NCBI GenBank assembly: GCA_023393485.1
Contig: JAEWLD010000328.1
Location: 1-11,499, forward strand
Length of the DNA stretch: 11,499 bases
Origin: Bacteroidota bacterium
Lineage (GTDB): Bacteria; Bacteroidota; Bacteroidia; Flavobacteriales; Flavobacteriaceae
Direction of reading: 5' to 3'
Under the pieces are notes generated by a model, which did not search any database, was not told the origin of the DNA, and saw nothing but the letters and a program-made list of their open reading frames with translations. Positions 5,964-11,499 of the stretch are shown here, in pieces. The stretch's first letter is position 1, and each line of letters opens with the position of its first letter. A program made the translations under genes and the position numbers.

Positions 5964-6829
5964 TGCGGTTGATGACGTTTGAGAATGCCGCCTGCAGCTT
6001 CCTTGATCGTGTTGGTAAATACGAAAGCGTTCGGGTCAATCTGCATCACTATATTCTTTAACCGCCGGACCTCAAGCCGCGTGATGACCGTAAATACGAT
6101 ATCACAATCCTGGCTTTGATCGAAATTATCCTTCATAAAACCGCGTTCGCCTTTGTAGATCGTGATGCCGCGACCAAGGCCCAGAACGAGTTTCTCCTTG
6201 ATTTCTTCGCTTTTTCCAGAGATGATCGTAACGCCTGTAAATTCCTCGATGCCTTCAATGACGTAATCAATTGTCTTTGTCACAGTGTAATAGGTCAAAC
6301 ACGCGTAAAGCGACGTCTCGAAACCGAGGAAAAACGCCGCGCACATAAAAATAATCACGTTGAGCCCGAGAATGATTTCGCTCATCGTAAAGCCTGTCCG
6401 CTTGAGTGTGTAAAGCGCCAGGACTTCAAGCCCGTCGAGCGCACAACCGCCGCGCATTCCGAGCCCGATTCCGGCGCCGAGGAAAAATCCGCCGAAGGTT
6501 GAAATCAGCAATTTATCGTAATGGAATTCCGGGTACGGCATAAACCGCAAAAACATCGCCAGCAAAACGACCCCGGCAATTGACTTGAATGCAAATCCGG
6601 GGCTCATTTGTTTGGCGCCAAGTAAAATGAACGGCAAGTTGGCCACGATGATCAAAACGGCAATGTTCCAATGGTAAATCTCGTGCAACAATAGTGAAAT
6701 GCCGGTAACGCCGCCATCGAGGAAGTGCGCCGGAACCAGGAAACTTTTGAGCGCGAAGCCCGAAAGCAGCGCACCGATTAGGATATATGTATAATCTTGA
6801 ATGGCATTGACTAATTTGTGTTTTTTCAT
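5960..6829 (-). CDS. YitT-family membrane protein with C-terminal DUF2179 domain
   Basis: A 289-aa protein starting at 6829, where its ATG overlaps the HD gene stop (ATGA). The N-terminal half holds about five membrane segments (roughly 13-35, 54-72, 82-98, 106-126 and 150-172). It has the glycine-rich loop signatures of the YitT/UPF0750 family: LVPAHFLDGGVTGISLLLHE (31-50) and GMRGGCALDGLEVLALY (124-140). Residues 195-285 form the cytosolic DUF2179 domain, with LGLGRGITIYKGERGF (216-231), an ITRLEVRRLKNIVMQIDPNAF stretch (249-269) and VFTNTIKEAAGG (270-281). The length is typical. Transport activity is assumed for the family, but the substrate is unknown. It is the last gene of the cyclase-HD-YitT unit. 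Confidence 0.92.
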   Translation of the reverse strand: MKKHKLVNAIQDYTYILIGALLSGFALKSFLVPAHFLDGGVTGISLLLHEIYHWNIAVLIIVANLPFILLGAKQMSPGFAFKSIAGVVLLAMFLRFMPYPEFHYDKLLISTFGGFFLGAGIGLGMRGGCALDGLEVLALYTLKRTGFTMSEIILGLNVIIFMCAAFFLGFETSLYACLTYYTVTKTIDYVIEGIEEFTGVTIISGKSEEIKEKLVLGLGRGITIYKGERGFMKDNFDQSQDCDIVFTVITRLEVRRLKNIVMQIDPNAFVFTNTIKEAAGGILKRHQPH

Positions 6830-7398
6830 GTTGCTTTCAATTCTGCGAGGTATTTGTCTTTTTGCGGTCGCCTGGTCGCAATTGCGGTTTTTGTAAAAAA
6901 GTGATGTTGTTCAAGGAATTTGATTTGGAGTTGATTCCATTCCTCTTCGGTATTGATGATGCCGTAAACCTGTAATTCGTGGAACAACCTGTTGCCGATT
7001 TCAAAAAAGTCATCCCGTCCAAGATAATCCAAATCGGCGTCGCAAAGGATTTCTTCGAGATGGTTGTTTGGTTTTTGCGGCACTTGCGTGGCCATGATCA
7101 TGCCGCAGATTATTTTGATCTGCTCGGGCGTAAACCCAAATTTAGGCAGGTTTTCCCGGGCGATATCGCACGAAATCTTCTCATGGTTTTTAGATTGGAT
7201 GATAAAACCGCAATCGTGATACATGGCGGCAATCAGCAATAATTTTAAATCGTCGCCTTTGACACCTTCAGATTTTGCGATTCTCCGCGATGATTCATAA
7301 ACGTCCTTGATGTGTGCAATGCTGTGATATGACAAGTGTTTCGGCAACTCTTTGCGCAGGCGCCGGTTGATGTAGGTTTTCGCTTTTAAAAAATCCAT
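6826..7398 (-). CDS. HD-domain metal-dependent phosphohydrolase
   Basis: A 190-aa soluble protein starting at the ATG at 7398. The HD superfamily metal ligands are visible: YHSIAHIKDV (His25, His29), the MYHDCGF doublet His61-Asp62, His72, and the distal Asp in CDADLDYLGRDD (Asp120 or Asp122). The helical body is complete for a single HD domain, and no other domain is attached. Family members hydrolyse phosphate esters, including nucleotides and cyclic nucleotides, but this sequence alone does not give the substrate. It follows the adenylate cyclase gene by 42 bases on the same strand and overlaps yitT by 4 bases. That makes a role in degrading or responding to the cyclase product plausible (inference). 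I recall this HD subtype near or fused to class III cyclases in Bacteroidota, with moderate certainty. Confidence 0.88.
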   Translation of the reverse strand: MDFLKAKTYINRRLRKELPKHLSYHSIAHIKDVYESSRRIAKSEGVKGDDLKLLLIAAMYHDCGFIIQSKNHEKISCDIARENLPKFGFTPEQIKIICGMIMATQVPQKPNNHLEEILCDADLDYLGRDDFFEIGNRLFHELQVYGIINTEEEWNQLQIKFLEQHHFFTKTAIATRRPQKDKYLAELKAT

Positions 7399-7440
7399 AG
7401 CGTTGTGTTTGGTCCAACTTCGACTTATGTTCGGGGTAAT

Positions 7441-9546
7441 TTAATTATTGGCTAAAAGGTCTTCGGCAATAGTTGTTTTGGCATATTCAACAAAGTACAT
7501 GTCTACTTCGCCTTTGTGTTTGGCCGAGACTTTTCCGCGCGTGGTACAGACAAATTCATCCTTGACGATTTCATATGTGCTTTGGCTGATGTTGACTTTT
7601 CCGGCCTCGCCGCTGCTTTCCATACGCGCAGCGGTATTTACGGTATCGCCCCAAATGTCATACGCGAACTTCTTGACGCCGACGATTCCCGCCACGACCT
7701 GGCCTGAATTGATGCCGATGCGCACTTCAAACGCACCCTCATGTTGTTTGCGGTCGTAAATGAAGTCGCGGATTTCAAGCGCCGCACGCACGGTCCGCTG
7801 CGCATGTTCTTCGCGGCTTTCGGGCAAACCGCAAACTGCCATGTACGCATCGCCGATAGTCTTGATTTTTTCGAGCCCGTTGCGCTCGATTATGGTGTCG
7901 AAAGCAGAAAAACAAGCATGAAGTTCGTTGACGAGTTCTTGCGGGTTAAGCTTTTCCGAAGTTTGTGTGAAGTTGACAAAATCCGTAAACAACACCGATA
8001 CTTCATTGTACATCCGCGCCTCGCTTTTGCCGTTGTTCTTGAGTTCATCCGCGACTTCCTGCGGCAGGATGTTGAGCAGCAACGCTTCGGAGCGCTGTTT
8101 TTCGGATAAAATCGCTTTGTTTGCCTCTTCGATGATCCTAAAGGCTTTTTTCTGGCTTCGGAAGTTTTTATACATGATAAAAGCGAGAATCATGATAAAA
8201 GCCCCGATTCCAAAGGCCATGTATTTAATGTTTTTTTGCTTTTGGATTTCGGCTGTAGCGAGCGCTTCTTTCTTTTCGAGTTCGGCGCGCGCCAGTCGTT
8301 GCTGTAATGATGCGGCCTCGAGCAGGCTTTTATAATCAGATTCAATCTGAGCTCGTTTTTGTGCTTCCTCGGCGCGTAACCGGGCGCGCTCTTCCTCGGT
8401 TTTCGCCATTGACTGTTTGCGTTCGTATTCAAAAGCCAATTGCTGCAATTCCATTTCCTTGCGAAGGTTGAGCTCTTTGTTGCGGCTTTCGAGCTTGATT
8501 GAATCCTGTTTACGCGAATATTCCGAGCGCAAGTCTGCCTGATTGTAATCGCGCGGACGAACGTCACCCGATTCGGCATAATCGCCTGAAGTTTCTTTTG
8601 TGCGTTTTGGCGGTGCGACATATACTTTTCCCGCCGCCATTCCCTGGGCCGTCGCGAGCGATTGGGCAAATTGCTGGCGGATATCGCCGTCAACTTGCGA
8701 AACCGCAGATTCGAGCTTGTCAATAGCTTGTTGGAGCACCAGGTTTTTTTCGGAATCGGAATTTGCCTGCTGCGCGATTTTCAGGTATGAAATTCCTATG
8801 TTTCCCGTATTGCGCGCCGCGCTTTCACTGTTTCCCGTCTGTTCATAGGCCTTTTGCGATTTGGTGTAATATTCAATCGCTTTTTCATAGTTTTCCTGAC
8901 CAAAATAAATCGAACCAAGGTTGTTGGCATTGATTGAAACACCTTTCGGGTTGCCGATATTTTCGCTTATTTTTAGTGCTTTTGCGAAGTAGTCCGTCGC
9001 CTTTGGATTGTTCTGGTTGCGCAGTATCGTGCCGATGTTGCCTGCCAATGTTGCGACGTTCTGCTGGTTGCCGAGCGCATCGTTCAAATCCATCGACTTT
9101 TCATAATACTCGACGGCTTTTGGCACATTGCCCATTTCGTTGTAAACCGTCGCAATGTTCGAATACACGACGAGCTGGCTTTTTTTGTTGTCGGTTTCCG
9201 CGTAGATCGCGGCGGCTTTTTCGTAATAGGCCAGCGCATTGTTCATGTCGCGCTTGCCGAAGTAGCATACGCCCAGATTCGATGACAGCGTCGCGGTATT
9301 TTTCTTATTGCCGGCCGATTCGTTGATCCGCAAAGCCTGCGTATAATATTCAATGGCCTGATCGTAGCTTTTTTTGCGCTGGTAAGCCGTGCCGAGGTCG
9401 TAGTAGATTGAGGATTTTTGCTTGTCGGTTTTTGCCTTTGGAAGTTCGGTCAGCAAGGAATCGATATTGACCTGTTTCTGCGCACTGACAACGGTTGCCG
9501 ACAGCACAAAAACACACAAAACGATAAGCCTGTAAAATTGCCCCAT
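7441..9546 (-). CDS. TPR receptor-type class III adenylate cyclase
   Basis: A 701-aa protein. Order of parts: signal peptide 1-22 (cut before Gln23); six TPRs at about 46-79, 86-119, 126-159, 166-198, 206-239 and 247-282; a Lys/Pro-containing linker (about 305-335); a long Glu/Arg/Lys coiled coil (about 338-438); one membrane segment (about 441-460); a signalling helix ending LLLNILPQEVADELKNNG; then the class III cyclase domain (about 512-690). The key residues are all present: metal-binding Asp522 (FTDF) and Asp566 (GDAYM); Lys562 (KTIGD) and Asp630 (YDIWGD), the pair that selects ATP over GTP; Asn637 and Arg641 (VNTAARMES). It should therefore make cAMP, with TPRs sensing in the periplasm and the cyclase in the cytosol. 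Layout mirrors the TPR-coiled-coil-membrane histidine kinases of this phylum. An HD hydrolase gene follows. Confidence 0.93.
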   Translation of the reverse strand: MGQFYRLIVLCVFVLSATVVSAQKQVNIDSLLTELPKAKTDKQKSSIYYDLGTAYQRKKSYDQAIEYYTQALRINESAGNKKNTATLSSNLGVCYFGKRDMNNALAYYEKAAAIYAETDNKKSQLVVYSNIATVYNEMGNVPKAVEYYEKSMDLNDALGNQQNVATLAGNIGTILRNQNNPKATDYFAKALKISENIGNPKGVSINANNLGSIYFGQENYEKAIEYYTKSQKAYEQTGNSESAARNTGNIGISYLKIAQQANSDSEKNLVLQQAIDKLESAVSQVDGDIRQQFAQSLATAQGMAAGKVYVAPPKRTKETSGDYAESGDVRPRDYNQADLRSEYSRKQDSIKLESRNKELNLRKEMELQQLAFEYERKQSMAKTEEERARLRAEEAQKRAQIESDYKSLLEAASLQQRLARAELEKKEALATAEIQKQKNIKYMAFGIGAFIMILAFIMYKNFRSQKKAFRIIEEANKAILSEKQRSEALLLNILPQEVADELKNNGKSEARMYNEVSVLFTDFVNFTQTSEKLNPQELVNELHACFSAFDTIIERNGLEKIKTIGDAYMAVCGLPESREEHAQRTVRAALEIRDFIYDRKQHEGAFEVRIGINSGQVVAGIVGVKKFAYDIWGDTVNTAARMESSGEAGKVNISQSTYEIVKDEFVCTTRGKVSAKHKGEVDMYFVEYAKTTIAEDLLANN

Positions 9547-9550
9547 GAGC

Positions 9551-9580
9551 TAAAATTAATCGTTATTTGCTAATTGACAA
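9551..9580 (-). promoter_or_regulatory. Possible promoter for the cyclase operon
   Basis: Read on the minus strand, TTG (9580-9578) is followed by 19 bases and then TAATTTTA (9558-9551). This is one base off TAnnTTTG at the ideal spacing. The ATG is only 4 bases past it, so transcripts would be leaderless or nearly so, which weakens the call. No better match is present in the 87-base gap. Confidence 0.3.
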
Positions 9581-9633
9581 GCATTTAGCGGATTATTTTT
9601 AGCCGAGCCGTTTACATCGGGCCGAAGGGAATT

Positions 9634-9858
9634 TTAATTATTGTTTGCCGAGCGTTCTTTTTCGCGGTCTTTCCAGGCGAAATAAGCGACGAAAAAAATG
9701 CTTATGAAGTTGAAAACCGCGAGCCGAAGCAAGAAGTTGTAACTCACGAACAAGCGCCAATTTTCGTTTTCAAATGCGTTGAAGGCCGTCATCCCGATGG
9801 CCATAAAAGTGCCCCAAAGCGCACCCCAGCCCAATTGGAATTTCCAGCGTTCGCTCAT
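9634..9858 (-). CDS. Small two-helix membrane protein coupled to gpsA
   Basis: A 74-aa protein. Its ATG at 9858 shares one base with the gpsA TGA (TGATG), so it is almost surely translated by re-initiation after gpsA. It has two hydrophobic helices (about 9-27, LGWGALWGTFMAIGMTAF, and 42-62, FLLRLAVFNFISIFFVAYF). Between them is a short acidic loop (FENENWRL), and the C-terminal tail is charged (WKDREKERSANNN). The positive-inside rule suggests both ends face the cytosol. I do not recognise a family or function. The coupling to glycerol-3-phosphate dehydrogenase hints at a membrane-lipid connection, but that is only inference. Confidence 0.75.
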   Translation of the reverse strand: MSERWKFQLGWGALWGTFMAIGMTAFNAFENENWRLFVSYNFLLRLAVFNFISIFFVAYFAWKDREKERSANNN

Positions 9859-10853
9859 CAGTCGAGCTTTTCGGTGAGTTTTTTAAAGACTTTGCGCGCT
9901 TCTTTCCCTTCGTAAAGAATGTCGTGCACGGCGTTGATGATTGGCGTTTTTGCACCGTATTTCAGGTTGAGCTCGTAGGCGCTTTTTGCCGCGTAATAAC
10001 CTTCGGCGACCATGCTCATTTCCATCATCGCTGATTTGACCGTATAACCTTTGCCGATCATATTTCCGAACATCCTGTTGCGTGAAAACACGGAGTAACC
10101 CGTTACGAGCAAGTCGCCCAAATAAGCCGAATCATTGATGTTCCGCTTCATTTTGTGCACTTTCTTGATGAATTTTTTCATCTCGCGGATGCCGTTGCTC
10201 ATCAAAACCGACTGAAAATTGTCGCCGTAGCCCAGGCCATGCGCCATTCCGGCGGCAATCGCGTAGATGTTCTTGAGCATCGCCGCGTATTCTGTCCCGA
10301 TGATATCATCGGTTATTTTTGCCTTGATGTAATTGCCCGAGAGCGCGTCGGCTACAACTTTTGCCTTTTCTTCGTCGCCGCAGGCAATGGTCAGGTAAGA
10401 CAAGCGTTCAAGGGCAACTTCCTCGGCGTGGCACGGCCCGGTAATCACGCCGATGCTGTCATATGGAATCTGGTAAACATCGTGAAAATGTTCACCGACG
10501 ATAAGACTTGTTTCGGGGACAATGCCTTTGATTGCTGAAAAAATGACTTTGCCTTTGAGGCTTTCGGTCATCTTGCTCAGTTCGCCGCTCAAAAATGCCG
10601 ATGGAATGGCGAAGATGATATAATCGGCGTAGGCGATCGCTTCGTCAATGTTCGAGGTCAAACGCAGCTTTTTGATGTTGAATTCAACCGAACTCAAATA
10701 ATTCGGGTTGTGATGATGCGCCTTAATATGGGCAATTGCGCTTTCGTTGCGCATGTACCACGTGATTTCGTCGGCATTGACGCAAAGCATTTTCGTAATT
10801 GCTGTGGCCCAGCTTCCGCCGCCGATGACGGCAAATTTTGGATGGTGTTTCAT
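9858..10853 (-). CDS. gpsA: Glycerol-3-phosphate dehydrogenase [NAD(P)+]
   Basis: Cytosolic enzyme that reduces dihydroxyacetone phosphate to sn-glycerol 3-phosphate for phospholipid synthesis. The ATG at 10853 gives 331 aa, the usual GpsA length, with the Rossmann strand right at the N-terminus (KFAVIGGGSWATAI, Gly11-13). An upstream non-ATG start at 10928 would add 25 unrelated residues and would cover the promoter. Other signatures are SAIKGIVPET (106-115; Lys109), GPCHAEEVA (139-147), catalytic Lys194 in YAAMLKNIYAIAAGMAHGLG, GDLLVTGYS (246-254) and SRNRMFG (257-263). All are intact. It has its own promoter upstream and a coupled small membrane-protein gene downstream. Confidence 0.97.
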   Translation of the reverse strand: MKHHPKFAVIGGGSWATAITKMLCVNADEITWYMRNESAIAHIKAHHHNPNYLSSVEFNIKKLRLTSNIDEAIAYADYIIFAIPSAFLSGELSKMTESLKGKVIFSAIKGIVPETSLIVGEHFHDVYQIPYDSIGVITGPCHAEEVALERLSYLTIACGDEEKAKVVADALSGNYIKAKITDDIIGTEYAAMLKNIYAIAAGMAHGLGYGDNFQSVLMSNGIREMKKFIKKVHKMKRNINDSAYLGDLLVTGYSVFSRNRMFGNMIGKGYTVKSAMMEMSMVAEGYYAAKSAYELNLKYGAKTPIINAVHDILYEGKEARKVFKKLTEKLD

Positions 10854-10897
10854 TGCTGTTGAATTTGCTGTTCTGCCTTTCGGGATTGAACAGTTGC

Positions 10898-10929
10898 CAA
10901 AAGTACTCAAAAACCCAAGAACAGGCAAA
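10898..10929 (-). promoter_or_regulatory. Bacteroidota-type promoter for gpsA
   Basis: On the minus strand, TTTG (10929-10926) is followed by a 20-base spacer and TACTTTTG (10905-10898), a full match to TAnnTTTG. This gives a leader of roughly 40 bases before the gpsA ATG. It is the best promoter match in the window. The rest of the 287-base gap (10854-11140) holds the terminator hairpin and about 150 AT-rich bases (10930-11085) in which I see no gene, RNA or repeat. Confidence 0.7.
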
Positions 10930-11085
10930 AATTGCCGTAAGGCCTTTCTGTTAAAGGAAAGTTTAACATTAAATTAAGAGCAGTCCGGCAATTCAAAAGG
11001 CAATATGCCGTTAATGAGATTATAACCAGCTACATTATCCGACCGGAAATGTGAAAGTTAGTAAATTTTGTTTTGGTGTTATGAG

Positions 11086-11119
11086 AAAGGCGCTTTTGAG
11101 TTATTCAGAAGCGCCTTTT
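11086..11119 (-). terminator. Rho-independent terminator hairpin of the alcohol dehydrogenase gene
   Basis: The arms AAAGGCGCTT (11086-11095) and AAGCGCCTTT (11109-11118) are perfectly complementary. Inner pairing continues (T-G wobble, T-A, G-C, A-T), giving a stem of about 14 pairs with a 5-base loop at 11100-11104. It lies 22 bases past the dehydrogenase stop. The A-rich/T-rich ends on both sides suit both directions. On the plus strand the tail CCTTTTGATTTT is in fact better, but no plus-strand gene precedes it. Confidence 0.75.
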
Positions 11120-11140
11120 GATTTTACCGGCAGGTTGTAT

Positions 11141-11499
11141 TTAATAACTCATTTCCACAATTTCCTTGACTTTCTCGGGCGTGATGTTTTGCAATTCGCC
11201 CATCATTCGCCAGCCGCGGGTTTCGAAGCGCTCTTTGATGAAGTCAGCGGTTTTTTGATAATCATCGGTGTATTGGGACAATTTGGTGTCCATTCCCATT
11301 GTATGAAAAAACCCGGTTGTTTTGTCAATGGCCAAACGCGCGGTTGCATTGGTACATTCGCCGGTGATGCCGAACACGCGACTGCCGTATTGGCAAAGTT
11401 TTTCTTTTTTGGTTTCGAACATTACGCGATACAAATTCGGGCCGATGATCGCCAGCGTTCGCGCATGGTCAATATTGTATAGCGCAGTCAATTCATGTC
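11141..11499 (-). CDS. Iron-containing alcohol dehydrogenase, C-terminal part (YqhD/BDH type; 5' end outside window)
   Basis: The last 118 codons are visible. The frame is open to the window edge, so the true start lies beyond it; the TTG at 11491 is an internal Leu codon. The visible sequence begins HELTALYNIDHARTLAI. This corresponds to the segment of Fe/Zn-dependent group III alcohol dehydrogenases carrying two metal-binding histidines, the His of HELTA and the His of DHART. It continues with the helical C-terminal domain: KLCQYGSRVFGI, ATARLAIDKTTGFFHTMGM, and NITPEKVKEIVEMSY at the end. The match is to YqhD/butanol-dehydrogenase-like enzymes that reduce aldehydes with NAD(P)H. The cofactor preference cannot be judged because the Rossmann-like N-terminal half is missing. 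A hairpin terminator follows the stop. Confidence 0.92.
   Translation of the reverse strand, partial: HELTALYNIDHARTLAIIGPNLYRVMFETKKEKLCQYGSRVFGITGECTNATARLAIDKTTGFFHTMGMDTKLSQYTDDYQKTADFIKERFETRGWRMMGELQNITPEKVKEIVEMSY

Noticed and set aside
6116..6502. Plus-strand open frame opposite the YitT gene.
   Set aside because: It lies fully antisense to a well-supported membrane protein and has no recognisable features.
8190..8723. Open frame on the minus strand in another frame over the cyclase coiled-coil region, plus plus-strand frames within 7448-9326.
   Set aside because: They are by-products of the Glu/Lys/Arg-rich coiled coil and TPR codons; the products are Arg/Ser/Cys-rich without any domain.
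9600..9625. GC-rich stretch after the small membrane-protein gene as a terminator.
   Set aside because: Only about four consecutive pairs (CCGA with TCGG) can form; too weak for a terminator call.
10854..10928. N-terminal extension of GpsA from an upstream non-ATG start.
   Set aside because: The extension has no family match, would overlap the promoter match at 10898-10929, and the ATG at 10853 gives the usual 331 aa.
11051..11482. Plus-strand open frame opposite the alcohol dehydrogenase.
   Set aside because: It runs through the terminator hairpin and antisense to a clear enzyme gene; the product is unrecognisable.

Overview
The window looks like a chromosomal segment of a member of the Flavobacteriaceae (Bacteroidota), close to Flavobacterium. 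Three things support this. PheS reads almost residue for residue like Flavobacterium PheS. The bat (aerotolerance) gene order is typical of the phylum. Promoter-like sites follow the Bacteroidota pattern TTG/TTTG - about 19 nt - TAnnTTTG, and starts lack clear Shine-Dalgarno sites. By eye the base composition is in the mid-40s percent GC, which is high for Flavobacterium. I see no tRNA, rRNA, CRISPR array, insertion sequence or phage gene, and no gene-free stretch longer than 300 bases.

Left part (1-3240, + strand): the 3' end of a bat operon. It holds the tail of batC, complete batD, a GNAT acetyltransferase, and batE. The acetyltransferase gene overlaps batD by 1 base (TGATG) and batE by 4 bases (ATGA), so it is built into the operon. 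BatC, BatD and BatE are envelope proteins (TPR, membrane-anchored beta-rich and SH3-like parts) thought to work with MoxR and the VWA proteins BatA/BatB. The GNAT protein is the only cytosolic-looking member seen here.

Middle part (3241-5963, + strand): a promoter starts a two-gene unit of a probable surface lipoprotein with YD-like beta repeats and a conserved 118-aa protein. A second promoter drives pheS, followed after a small palindromic repeat element by a conserved 135-aa protein of unknown function.

Right part (5960-11499, - strand): reading leftward come the C-terminal half of an iron-dependent (YqhD/BDH-type) alcohol dehydrogenase, a hairpin terminator, a promoter, then gpsA with a translationally coupled two-helix membrane protein. 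Next is a 701-aa receptor-like adenylate cyclase (signal peptide, six TPRs, coiled coil, one membrane segment, class III cyclase). It is followed 42 bases on by an HD-domain hydrolase and, with a 4-base overlap, a YitT-family membrane protein. The last three form a candidate second-messenger module. The YitT gene and the 135-aa gene converge and share one TTAA as their two stop codons.

The most interesting parts are the acetyltransferase inside the bat operon and the TPR-cyclase/HD/YitT cluster. Most other genes are ordinary housekeeping.
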